Positions 53,314 through 62,127 of a stretch of 64,000 nucleotides of DNA are shown here, piece by piece. A program made the translations under genes and the position numbers. The stretch's first letter is position 1; each line of letters starts with the position of its first letter. The stretch comes from Sphingobium sp. YR768. Lineage in GTDB: Bacteria; Pseudomonadota; Alphaproteobacteria; Sphingomonadales; Sphingomonadaceae. The DNA lies in NCBI RefSeq assembly GCF_900111125.1, contig NZ_FOGE01000003.1, positions 62,001 through 126,000 of the forward strand. Direction: 5' to 3'. Under the pieces are notes generated by a model. The model did no database searches and was not told the DNA's origin. It worked only from the letters and a program-made list of their open reading frames with translations.

Positions 53314-55101
53314 TCAGTAGAAGCGGATATTATCCACCTGCATCCACAGATGCTTGCCCGCCGGGCGGCTGCCGCCGATTTCCACCTGGATGATGCCATC
53401 GGGCTTGAACGCCGGCGCCGCCTGTCCGCGCGTGACGACTGGCGTGAACTGGCTGAAGGGCAGGTCCACGCTGCCCCAGGCGGGCGTGCCGGTCACGGTC
53501 GTTTCCCAGCTTCCGTTCAGTCCGTTGATCCGCACGATATAGGCCCCATCGCCCTTCACCTCAAAACGCACGCCCTGATAGCCGTCCAGCCTGACTGGCG
53601 TGACCGACCCGCGCGTCAGCGGCACGACGAAGCCGGCATAGGCATTATCCTTGGTCGACATGCGGGCCGACAGCGCCAGCGCCTTGCCCCCGCCGTCGCG
53701 CGGCACGATCTGCGTGATCTCCACCGTCCGGTCGAGACCGCCGTCGGGCGATTCCAGCCGCAGCGTATCGAGCGAGGAGCGCTGGTCAGCCCGTTCGAAA
53801 TCATCCAGCAGCGCCGGCACGGTGACGGACGCCAGCCGGGTCGCCTGATTGGCGGCGGGCAGCGGCGGCGCACCGGCCCCGCTGACCAGACGGCCGTCCA
53901 TCATAACCTGCGATATCTTGTAGACGTCCATGATGTTCGCCCAGGGCGCACCGTCGATGATCGCGATGTCCGCCCGCTTGCCCACGGCAATAGTCCCGCG
54001 ATCGGCATCAATACGCAGCACCTTCGCGCTGTTCTTCGTGCCGGACTCCAGCGCCTGCGCCGGGGTCAGTCCGGCCTTCACCAGCAACTCCATCTCGCGC
54101 AGCGTCGATCGGCCATGCGGCGTGCCGGGCATCCCGGCATCGGTGCCGACCGCGATGATCACACCTGCATCATGCAGCGCTTTCACATTGCCCAGAGCAT
54201 AACCGAAATTGATCAGCGATCTTTTGTAGCGCGGATCGTCGGTCGTCACCGGTCCCTGACGGGGCTTTTCCGGATCATAGACGGCCAGCGTCGGCGCCAT
54301 CGCCATGCCGGTCGCCTTGATCGCGGCCACTTCCTGCGCCGTGATCGCGCGATCCTGCATACCATGGGCCAGCGAATCCACCTCGCCCCGCGCCGCGACC
54401 AGACCACGCTCGACCGTGACCGTATGGGTCAGGACGGGCCAGCCATTCTTGTGCGCCGTCTGCGACAAGGCCCGCAGCGTCCATTCGTCCATGCTGGTAT
54501 TGTCGGGCGAACTGCCATAGCGCCAGCCGTCGGTGAAGGCCTTGATCAGGTCCGGCTGATAGGCTTCCAGCGTCTTGATCGCCGCCTTCGCGCCTTCGGG
54601 CGTGTTGATGGGGATGGTCGTGTTCCGATCGCCCCAGTCCGCGCCATGGCCGCCCGGCGTGCTGACCCGCGCGGCGAAGGCGACATGTGGCGTCGCCAGC
54701 GTCTTCAGCCAGGCGCGGCGTGGGGCGTAGGATTCGGGCTGCTCATGAAAGTCCGTGACCGTGGTGATGCCCGACTGGACATAGGCGGTGGCGATCTGCG
54801 GGATGGTGGCGGGCGATCCGCCCGGCGTCCAGTGCGTATGCACATCGATGAAGCCCGGCAGAACCGCCTTCCCCTTCGCATCGATGATCTTCGCGCCGCG
54901 CGGCACGGTCACGTCGCTGCCCACGGCAATGATCCGGTCGCCTTCGATCAGCACGGTCGCGGGCTTTGCCGCCGTGCCCGTCCCGTCGAACACCATGCCG
55001 CCGACGATCGCGGTGACGCCCTTGCCGGTTTGCGCCGGGACGGACGCCGCCGTCAGAACCAGACCCGCAATCACCGGTGCCATCAGAAGATATGTGCGCA
55101 A
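53314..55101 (-). CDS. secreted amidohydrolase fused to a CIA30-like domain
   Basis: A 595-residue exported protein. After a signal peptide (LLMAPVIAGLVLTAASVPAQ) the amidohydrolase domain (about 28-425) carries FIDVHTHWTPGG (HxH, 88-90), LIKAFTDGWRYG with the bridging lysine, THTVTVERG, LAHGMQDRAI and GTDAGMPGTPHG. From about residue 430 to the end there is a beta-sandwich resembling the CIA30 domain: LLDDFERADQRSSLDTLRL, VRLDGYQGVRFEVKGDGAYI, SVDLPFSQFTPV and the ending KHLWMQVDNIRFY. Start TTG 55101 with AAGGGG 6 nt before it; an ATG at 55083 is the alternative. Divergent from the M20 gene at 55289. Confidence 0.82.
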   Translation of the reverse strand: MRTYLLMAPVIAGLVLTAASVPAQTGKGVTAIVGGMVFDGTGTAAKPATVLIEGDRIIAVGSDVTVPRGAKIIDAKGKAVLPGFIDVHTHWTPGGSPATIPQIATAYVQSGITTVTDFHEQPESYAPRRAWLKTLATPHVAFAARVSTPGGHGADWGDRNTTIPINTPEGAKAAIKTLEAYQPDLIKAFTDGWRYGSSPDNTSMDEWTLRALSQTAHKNGWPVLTHTVTVERGLVAARGEVDSLAHGMQDRAITAQEVAAIKATGMAMAPTLAVYDPEKPRQGPVTTDDPRYKRSLINFGYALGNVKALHDAGVIIAVGTDAGMPGTPHGRSTLREMELLVKAGLTPAQALESGTKNSAKVLRIDADRGTIAVGKRADIAIIDGAPWANIMDVYKISQVMMDGRLVSGAGAPPLPAANQATRLASVTVPALLDDFERADQRSSLDTLRLESPDGGLDRTVEITQIVPRDGGGKALALSARMSTKDNAYAGFVVPLTRGSVTPVRLDGYQGVRFEVKGDGAYIVRINGLNGSWETTVTGTPAWGSVDLPFSQFTPVVTRGQAAPAFKPDGIIQVEIGGSRPAGKHLWMQVDNIRFY

Positions 55102-55288
55102 GATATGCCCCTTATTGCCTGCCGCCCGCCAGCCCAAGGCCCGGACGAATAGTCTCTCTGCCCCCTAAGACGCAGCGCACGCGCCTATCCTCCCAAATCA
55201 GCGCCAAACATTGCGACGGCTTATTCTGTGGGGGTTTGTCGCCCGGCCGCGTCTATATTTCGGACCAGTAACGAGGGGACATATATCC

Positions 55289-56707
55289 ATGGGGAAAATA
55301 GCACTGACACTCGCCCTGACGACGGCGCTTTCGATGGGCGGCATGGCGGTACCGATCGCCCATGCCGCGCCAGCCGATGGCGAACCGGCCTTCCGCGCGC
55401 TCTACAAGGAGATGGTGGAAACCGACAGCAGCTTCGACACCGGTGACTGTACCGCCGTGACCAACAAGGTGGCGGAACGGATGAAGGCGGCGGGCTTCCC
55501 GGCGGAAAATCTCCACCTCTTCGTGCCCGAAGGCCATCCCAAGGCGGGGGCGCTGGTCGCCGTCTATCCGGGCCGCGATCCCAAGGCCAAGGCGATCCTG
55601 ATGCTGGGCCATATCGACGTGGTGAACGCCCGCCGCGCCGACTGGACCCGCGATCCCTTCACCATGATCGAGGAAGACGGCTATTTCTACGGTCGCGGCA
55701 CCTCCGACATGAAGGCGCAAAGCGCGATCTGGGCGGATAATATGATCCGTTTCAACCAGGAGAAGTACAAGCCGCTGCGCACCATCAAGATGGCGCTGAC
55801 CTGCGGCGAGGAAGGCCTGTATCTGAACGGCGCCAAATGGCTGACGGACAATCAGCGAGACCTGATCGACGCCGAATTCGCTCTGAATGAAGGCGGCGCA
55901 GGCGAACTGGACGCCAGCGGCAAGCCGGTGGCGCAGACCCTTCAGGCCGCGCAGAAGGTGGTGATGAACTTCGCGGTGGAGGCAACCAACCCCGGTGGTC
56001 ACTCGTCCGTCCCGCGCCCCGACAATGCGATCTACAGCCTGGCCCGCGCGCTCGATCGGTTGGGTCAATTTGATTTCCCGGTCCAGTTCATCGACGCCAA
56101 CAAGGGCTATTTCACCCGCATGGCCAAGGTGGTGGGCGGCGAAACCGGCGCCGCGATGACCGCCATCGTCGCCAATCCCAATGACGCGGCCGCCAATGCG
56201 ATCCTGAACAAGTCGCCCATGTATCATTCGATGCTGCGCACCACCTGTGTCGCAACGATGCTGTCGGCCGGTCACGCCGCCAACGCCCTGCCGCAGCGCG
56301 CCACCGCCACGGTCAATTGCCGCGTGATGCCCGGTGTATCGACGGACGAAGTGTTGGCGACGCTGACCAAGGTGGTCAACGATCCCGAAGTCAAGGTCAC
56401 ATCGCAGCGCGCCTATCGCCCGTCCAATCCGGCCCCCGTCACGCCGAAGATTTTGGGTACTGCCGAGGAGGTGTCGGCATCGATCTGGCCGGGCGTTCCG
56501 GTCGTGCCGCACATGGCGACCGGCGCGACCGACGCGGTTTCGCTGAATGCGGCGGGCATTCCGACCTATGGCATTTCCGGCCTGTTCCGCGACACCGACG
56601 GCAATGGCGTTCATGGCCTGAACGAACGCATCCGGGTCAAATCGGTGATGGACGGACGGGTGTTCCTCTATCAACTGGTGAAGGCCTACGCCGACCAGAA
56701 GAATTGA
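55289..56707 (+). CDS. secreted M20-family metallopeptidase (paralogue 2)
   Basis: A 472-residue exported di-zinc peptidase with signal peptide ending AVPIAHA. Motifs: LMLGHIDVVNARRADWTRDP, YGRGTSDMKAQSAIW, ALTCGEEGLYLNGA, FALNEGGAGEL, NPGGHSSVPRPDNAIYSLA and TGATDAVSLNAAGIPTYGIS. It is close in sequence to the M20 protein at 43117 and sits on the opposite flank of the FecIR genes. GAGGGGAC precedes the ATG at 55289. The 187-nt gap to the divergent amidohydrolase-CIA30 gene holds both promoters. Confidence 0.93.
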   Translation: MGKIALTLALTTALSMGGMAVPIAHAAPADGEPAFRALYKEMVETDSSFDTGDCTAVTNKVAERMKAAGFPAENLHLFVPEGHPKAGALVAVYPGRDPKAKAILMLGHIDVVNARRADWTRDPFTMIEEDGYFYGRGTSDMKAQSAIWADNMIRFNQEKYKPLRTIKMALTCGEEGLYLNGAKWLTDNQRDLIDAEFALNEGGAGELDASGKPVAQTLQAAQKVVMNFAVEATNPGGHSSVPRPDNAIYSLARALDRLGQFDFPVQFIDANKGYFTRMAKVVGGETGAAMTAIVANPNDAAANAILNKSPMYHSMLRTTCVATMLSAGHAANALPQRATATVNCRVMPGVSTDEVLATLTKVVNDPEVKVTSQRAYRPSNPAPVTPKILGTAEEVSASIWPGVPVVPHMATGATDAVSLNAAGIPTYGISGLFRDTDGNGVHGLNERIRVKSVMDGRVFLYQLVKAYADQKN

Positions 56708-56715
56708 TGAAAAAG

Positions 56716-56745
56716 GGGCCGGTCATCCCAGCGGATGACCGGCCC
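56716..56745. terminator. bidirectional terminator between M20 and gamma-glutamyltransferase genes
   Basis: A perfect 13-bp stem (GGGCCGGTCATCC / GGATGACCGGCCC) with a 4-nt loop, flanked by A and T runs, 9 nt after the M20 stop and 30 nt after the convergent gene's stop. Confidence 0.88.
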
Positions 56746-56774
56746 TTCCTCGCCCTCCCTGACCTCGCCAAGCC

Positions 56775-58655
56775 TTAATAGCCCACGCCATAGCCCATGC
56801 GGCGCGGGTCCGATCCGCCCATGCGAGCGCCCGACGGATCGGCCAATATCCCCTGAATGCTGCCGATGGCGTAGGGACCGACCTTCTCGATCCGATGCCC
56901 CATCGCGCCCAGCGATGCGACGATATTCTCGGAATAGCGCCCTTCCATCTGCACGCTCATCGCCGCGCCGGGCTTGTAGAAATTGGGATCGGGGTCCAGC
57001 GCGAAGCGCGGCGCTTCGATCGCCGCCTGAATGGGCATGCCCCGGTCGACCACATTGACCAGAAACTGATATTGCGTCTGGCCGATGGTTTCGCCGCCCG
57101 GCGATCCGAACACCATCTTGAACCGCCCCTTGTCCAGCACGATCGTCGGGCCATTGCCCAGCAGCGCGCGCTTGCCCGGCGCGATCTTGTTCGGATGCCC
57201 CGCATAGGGCGCGGACGATCCCAGCCGCAGCCCGTTATTACACAGCAGCCCGGTGTCCCCCATCACCATGAAGGTGCCGAAACCGCCGCCGACGGTCGTC
57301 GTCACGGCGATGGCATTGCCGTCCTGATCGACGATCGACAGGCTGGTCGTATCGCCACCGCGCGTATGATCGTCGCCGTTCGCCGCGAAAATCTGTGGCG
57401 GCTGCGCCAACGAGGTGCGGCCATTATAGCGGATCGCGTCTCCCCCTTCGGGATAGGCGATCGCCCGCTTGATATCGATCAGACGGCGGCGCTCGGCGGC
57501 AAATTGCTTGGACAGCAGGCCATGGACCGGCGTCTCGCTAAATTTCGGGTCGGCCGCATATTTATAGACGTCCGCCTTGGCGACCTTGATCGTTTCGATC
57601 AGCAGGTGGGTCAGTTCCGGCCCGTCTGCGGGCAGTGCGGAAATATCCCACCCCTCCAGCAGATTGAGCTGCTCGCACAATTCCAGACCGGTGCGCGACG
57701 TCAGCGGACTGGAATAGACGTCCAGCCCGCGATAATTGGTGCTGACCGGCTTGTCCCATTGCGGACGATAGGCCGCCATATCGTCCAGCCGCAGCCAGCC
57801 GCCGGTCTGCTGCGAAAAGCGTGCAAATTCCTGTGCGATCGGCCCGGAATAGAAATAGTCATAAGCGGCCTGCAACGCCTTGCCATGATCGGCCCCGCCC
57901 TTGCGCGCCTTTGTATCGGCGTCGGCCAGTGCCTGAAGCGTGCGCGCCAGCGGTTCGTTGCGGAAGGTCGCGCGCGGCGCCGGTGGTTGCCCGTCGGGCA
58001 GGAAGATCGCCGCACTGGTCGGATAGAGTTTCAGCGTCGCCTGCGCCCGGCGAATGAACATCGCGATTGACGGGTCGAGCGGATGGCCGTCCCGCGCATA
58101 GCCGATCGCCGGTTCCAGCAGCGTCGCCAGCGGCAGCTTGCCGAAGCGGCGCGCCAATTCGATCCAGCCGCCGAACGCGCCGGGCACCGCCACCGCCTTT
58201 GGCCCATGGTCCAGTTCCTTGGGATCGCCATCGGGATCGAGCAGACGGGGCGCGCCGCCGGTGAACGCCAGCGAGGAAACCTCCCCGCTCTTACGGTCGA
58301 AACAGGTGGCAAAGCCATTGCCCGCCGCGCTCGATGCCCAGGGTTCGACCACGTTCATCACCGCCATCGCGGCCACCGCCGCATCGGCTGCCGATCCGCC
58401 CTGCATCAGCATGCGGACCCCGGCCATCGACGCCAGCGGATGGCCAGCCGCGACACCGCCATGCGGCATCGGCACCTCGATCCGGTGGGCGGCGACGCTC
58501 GCCTCGCCCGATCGCGGCGCGTCGGGCGCCCGCGCGCCGGACTGGGCCAGCGCCCTCAGCGGCAGGGCGGACATCGCCACCCCGGCCAGGCTGGCGCTGA
58601 TCATGGCGCGCCGGTCCATCCGGGCAGGCGATGTTTCGGGAGGAGTGCTGCTCAT
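56775..58655 (-). CDS. gamma-glutamyltransferase-family protein, Tat-exported
   Basis: A 626-residue Ntn-hydrolase that transfers or hydrolyses gamma-glutamyl groups. The N-terminus has a twin-arginine signal (MDRRAMISASLAGVAMSALP). The large subunit holds GGVAAGHPLASMAG and GGSAADAAVAAMAVMNVVEP. Self-cleavage is expected before T436, the start of TTSLSIVDQDGNAIAVTTT, the nucleophile of the small subunit, followed by GFGTFMVMGDTGLLCNNGLR and LVFGSPGGE-type FGSPGGETIGQTQYQ. It lies 114 nt downstream of the large TBDT on the same strand, suggesting hydrolysis of a compound the receptor imports or senses. Start could also be at the internal ATG before DRRAM. Confidence 0.92.
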   Translation of the reverse strand: MSSTPPETSPARMDRRAMISASLAGVAMSALPLRALAQSGARAPDAPRSGEASVAAHRIEVPMPHGGVAAGHPLASMAGVRMLMQGGSAADAAVAAMAVMNVVEPWASSAAGNGFATCFDRKSGEVSSLAFTGGAPRLLDPDGDPKELDHGPKAVAVPGAFGGWIELARRFGKLPLATLLEPAIGYARDGHPLDPSIAMFIRRAQATLKLYPTSAAIFLPDGQPPAPRATFRNEPLARTLQALADADTKARKGGADHGKALQAAYDYFYSGPIAQEFARFSQQTGGWLRLDDMAAYRPQWDKPVSTNYRGLDVYSSPLTSRTGLELCEQLNLLEGWDISALPADGPELTHLLIETIKVAKADVYKYAADPKFSETPVHGLLSKQFAAERRRLIDIKRAIAYPEGGDAIRYNGRTSLAQPPQIFAANGDDHTRGGDTTSLSIVDQDGNAIAVTTTVGGGFGTFMVMGDTGLLCNNGLRLGSSAPYAGHPNKIAPGKRALLGNGPTIVLDKGRFKMVFGSPGGETIGQTQYQFLVNVVDRGMPIQAAIEAPRFALDPDPNFYKPGAAMSVQMEGRYSENIVASLGAMGHRIEKVGPYAIGSIQGILADPSGARMGGSDPRRMGYGVGY

Positions 58656-58769
58656 GCCATTCTCATTTTTTCATGTAAGGACTTGGGCGTGCGAAAAACA
58701 GGAATGCCCGGCCCCGCAAAGGATATCTCTCCTCCGCAGGACCAGGCCATCTCCTTTCACATCAGGGGA

Positions 58770-61700
58770 TCAGAAAGACTTCTTCGCCCCGACATACCAG
58801 TAGCGGGCCTGCGGCGCGTACAGGCTCGATTGATAGCCGTTGGACGACAGCGGCGGCTGCTTGTCGAACAGGTTGCGCACGCCCAGCGTGAAGCTGCTGC
58901 CCTTCAGCATGCCTTCATTCTCGAACTTGTAGGTGCCGTAGAGGTTGATCGTGGTCTGACCCTTGACGACGAAATTATCGCCTGCGGAATTGATCACGCT
59001 GCTCTGATAGGTGTCGCTGATGAACTGGGTGAAGGCGCCGATTTCCACCGGTCCGTAGGAATAGTTCAGGCTGCCCGACAGACGCCAGCGCGGCTGGCCG
59101 TCCCGCTTGAGCACGCTGCCACCGCCTGCGACGGCCAACAGCGAACTGATCTGACCCGACGAAATGCCGTCCAGAATAGCCTGTGTGCTCGAAGCCGCCA
59201 GCACGTCATATTTGATCAGACGGGCCGCGTTCACGTTCAGCGCGAAGTTGCCGATACCGGTCTTCACCCGATATTCCATGTTGAAGTCGATACCATCGAC
59301 CTGAACCGGCAGCAGATTTTCGAACGGCGCCACGACATAGAGCAGTTCGCCCACCGGCGCGAGGCCCGTGCCGGCGACCAGTGCTTCATCCGCAGCCGTG
59401 GGCGCAGCGCGCACGACGTTCGGGTTGCTGCTGCCCTGCGTGCGGAGCAGATAGTCGAGCGTCAGCGAGTTCTGAAAGTCGAGCAGGCCGATGACATTCT
59501 TCTGCTTGATCCGCCAGCGGTCGACCGTCAGCGTCACATTACCAAAGCCATCGGGCAGCGGCGGCGAGAAGACGGCGCCGAAGTTCCAGCTGGTCGATGT
59601 TTCCGGCTTCAGATTGGGGTTGCCGCCGCTCTGGCGCTGCACCTGAAGGCTCTGGTTACAGGCAGAGAAGCTGCTGATGCGACCGGCGCGCAGATCCGCT
59701 TCGCACAATACATAGTCGGTGCCGGTGCCGACACGAACCAGCGTGTCGGTGTTCACGACCTCCAGGTTCGGCGCACGGAAGCCCTGCGACCAGGAACCGC
59801 GCAGACGAATGCCTTCCAGCAAGTCCCATGCCGCCGCGATCTTGGGCTTCGCGACGCTGCCGACGTCGCTATATTTTTCATAACGACCGGCGATCTGCAC
59901 GTCGAAGGACCGAAACATCGGCACTTCCATTTCCGGCGTGAACAACGGAATGGCAAGTTCCGCATAGGCCGAATAGACGGTGCGCTTGCCCCTCACGTCC
60001 GGGCTGTAGCTGGCGCCGATCAGATCGCTGTCATAGACGATACCGGTGACGCTGTCGGTATATTTGACCGTGCCGTCCTGATGGGAATCGCGATCGTCAT
60101 GATAGGTTTCGCGGCGTATTTCGACACCGGCCGCGACACCGACATTGCCACCGCCCCACAGACCCAGCAGTTCGGGGTTCGACAGTTTGAAGTCCCACAA
60201 TGCCAGCGTCGTCTTGTTCTTGCGGACGCTGGTGATCATCACGCTGTCCATCGTCGCCTGATTGTTGATCGTGCAATCGCCGATCGACGGCGTATCGACG
60301 CAACCGCCGTTGAACGGATTATAGGCGTCGGACGTGGTCTTGTTGATCGCAGCCTGCAACAATGTGCTGGAAATGCTCTGCATGCTGTCGCGCACGGTCG
60401 CCCAGTTATAGAGGGCGGCGGTGTCGTAATTCCACTTGCCGATTTCCCCCTTCAGGCCGGCCAGGAAGCGATACTGATAGTTGACGACATCCACCGGACG
60501 CGGACCGACGTCGAAATAGTTGAGCGAACTGATCGTGACCGGCACGCCTTCATCGGAGATATTCAGACCCGGCAGTCGGTTGGGCGATCCGGCTGCACCC
60601 AGCGGGTTCCAATAGGCATTAGCCGCCACCGTGATCGGTGTGGTGCTGAGCGAAGAACCCGACGGCGTGACCTGATGGGTTTCGCCGCGATAGAAGCCGG
60701 CCTCCCCATAGATGGTCATCGTATCGGTGATGTCGAAATGCGCCGTGCTGAAGATGTTGATGCGGTTGATCGACGGCGTAGCGGTCAGCGTCTCATCCGA
60801 CAGGGTGGGATTGAAACGCAGGTTGGAATCGGTCGACGCCATGGCCGTGGTGCCACTGCCATCGTCGATACAGACGCCCGGCGTGCTGCTGGCAACGGCG
60901 CAACCCGCATTGGTGCCGGGCTGGACGTGGAACTGGCGCGAGGAGTTGGTGATCGCCGTGCCGTTGCTGGTGATGACGCCGCTGCCCGATGCGCGGAACG
61001 TGCCCCAGGGCGTGGTCGTGCTGGTGCCGTTGAAGGCGGCCACATTGGCGAAGGAGGTGCCGGCGACATAGCCGCGACGGTCCGAGTCAGCGGTATAATC
61101 CTGATCGCTAAGATATAGCTTGGTCTTGCGGGCATAGCCGGCGAAGAGCGAAATATTGCCGCGTCCTTCGGCAAAATCCTTGCCGACCAGTCCGTTGATC
61201 GAAAATTCGCGCAAGTTGGTGCCTTCCGCACCACCATATTGCATGTCGAACTTCGCGCCCTTGAAGTCGGAATCCAGCACATTGTTGATGACGCCTGCCA
61301 CCGCGTCAGACCCATAGAGCGCCGCCGCGCCATCGCGCAGCACTTCGACACGCTCGATCGCGCCGACGGGAATGGCGTTGGCATTATAGCTGAAGACCGG
61401 CACGCCGGAATCGATCGCGCCGCTGATCGACTGGGACGTCGAGTGCAGCACCGTACGGCGGCCGTTGATCAGCAGCAGCGTATTGCCCTGCCCCATGCCG
61501 CGAAGGCTGATGGACGATACGTCGCCGCGCGCGGCGTTGGGGCTGCTGCCGCCGATCGCCTGCTCGTTAAAGGCGGAACCGCCAAGCTGCGGGATGGAGC
61601 GGAACAGGTCTGCGCCCGACACCGCCGCAACGCCCTTGATCTGCTCTTCGCCCACGCTGGTCACGGGGATGGCGCCGCTGGCCTTCAACCCCTTGATCTG

Positions 61701-61850
61701 GGTGCCGATAACGACGATTTCCGCGCCGCCATTGGGTTCTTCGGCCGGCGCCGCATCCTGCGCCTGCGCGGCGGACATGCCCGCCATCATCGCAAGGCAG
61801 ATGGCCAGGCTGCTGGTGGTTGCGCGCGTCCCGATTGCGTCTCGTTTCAT
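58770..61850 (-). CDS. large TonB-dependent receptor
   Basis: A 1026-residue outer-membrane receptor. Signal peptide (SSLAICLAMMAGMSAAQAQ), TonB-box-like AEIVVIGTQIKGLKASGAIP, and a plug with SIPQLGGSAFNEQAIGGSSP, ISLRGMGQGNTLLLINGRRT and RVEVLRDGAAALYGSDAVAG. The long barrel has a segment GSWSQGFRAPNLEVVNTDTL followed by the NPNLKPETSTSWNFG motif, and the C-terminal aromatic residue (YVGAKKSF). The plug is of the kind often found in receptors for peptides and other organic molecules in sphingomonads. Start ATG 61850, preceded by GGGGGA. Upstream gene of the gamma-glutamyltransferase operon. Confidence 0.93.
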   Translation of the reverse strand: MKRDAIGTRATTSSLAICLAMMAGMSAAQAQDAAPAEEPNGGAEIVVIGTQIKGLKASGAIPVTSVGEEQIKGVAAVSGADLFRSIPQLGGSAFNEQAIGGSSPNAARGDVSSISLRGMGQGNTLLLINGRRTVLHSTSQSISGAIDSGVPVFSYNANAIPVGAIERVEVLRDGAAALYGSDAVAGVINNVLDSDFKGAKFDMQYGGAEGTNLREFSINGLVGKDFAEGRGNISLFAGYARKTKLYLSDQDYTADSDRRGYVAGTSFANVAAFNGTSTTTPWGTFRASGSGVITSNGTAITNSSRQFHVQPGTNAGCAVASSTPGVCIDDGSGTTAMASTDSNLRFNPTLSDETLTATPSINRINIFSTAHFDITDTMTIYGEAGFYRGETHQVTPSGSSLSTTPITVAANAYWNPLGAAGSPNRLPGLNISDEGVPVTISSLNYFDVGPRPVDVVNYQYRFLAGLKGEIGKWNYDTAALYNWATVRDSMQSISSTLLQAAINKTTSDAYNPFNGGCVDTPSIGDCTINNQATMDSVMITSVRKNKTTLALWDFKLSNPELLGLWGGGNVGVAAGVEIRRETYHDDRDSHQDGTVKYTDSVTGIVYDSDLIGASYSPDVRGKRTVYSAYAELAIPLFTPEMEVPMFRSFDVQIAGRYEKYSDVGSVAKPKIAAAWDLLEGIRLRGSWSQGFRAPNLEVVNTDTLVRVGTGTDYVLCEADLRAGRISSFSACNQSLQVQRQSGGNPNLKPETSTSWNFGAVFSPPLPDGFGNVTLTVDRWRIKQKNVIGLLDFQNSLTLDYLLRTQGSSNPNVVRAAPTAADEALVAGTGLAPVGELLYVVAPFENLLPVQVDGIDFNMEYRVKTGIGNFALNVNAARLIKYDVLAASSTQAILDGISSGQISSLLAVAGGGSVLKRDGQPRWRLSGSLNYSYGPVEIGAFTQFISDTYQSSVINSAGDNFVVKGQTTINLYGTYKFENEGMLKGSSFTLGVRNLFDKQPPLSSNGYQSSLYAPQARYWYVGAKKSF

Positions 61851-62043
61851 AAATTCCCCCTGTCCCATTGCCCGGACGATCGCCTCGGGCATGTGCCGCG
61901 TCCCTCCTCTCCCAAAGGTCGTTTTCGGACTCTTCATCACCCTTGACGCAGGCTTTTCGGATTGCCTCCGAAAAAAATGACAGCCCTGTGGCAAACTGTT
62001 GCAGCAGGCTACGTTGCCCCGCCGAACGAGGCCGAACGCAAAA

Positions 62044-62080
62044 AAGGGCGGCCATGTCCCTGTGAGACATGGCCGCCCTT
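62044..62080 (-). terminator. rho-independent terminator of ligA
   Basis: A 15-bp stem (AAGGGCGGCCATGTC / GACATGGCCGCCCTT) with a 7-nt loop; on the minus strand it is followed by a T-run, about 48 nt after the ligA stop. Confidence 0.88.
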
Positions 62081-62127
62081 TGCGGATCATGGTGATGCCC
62101 CCGACGATGCGCCGGGAGACAGGTCCG

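Noticed and set aside
58083..61118. Very long plus-strand open frame (1011 codons) opposite the gamma-glutamyltransferase and large TBDT genes
   Set aside because: It is the antisense of two genes with clear protein motifs, has the Arg/Ala/Gln-rich composition of a GC-rich shadow frame, and shows no family signature.
43117..61850. Lasso-peptide biosynthetic or microcystin-degradation (mlr) cluster
   Set aside because: The receptor/sigma/FecR set and peptidases suggested it, but there is no precursor peptide, no B/C processing or cyclase gene, no prolyl-oligopeptidase-type isopeptidase and none of the mlrA-D families.
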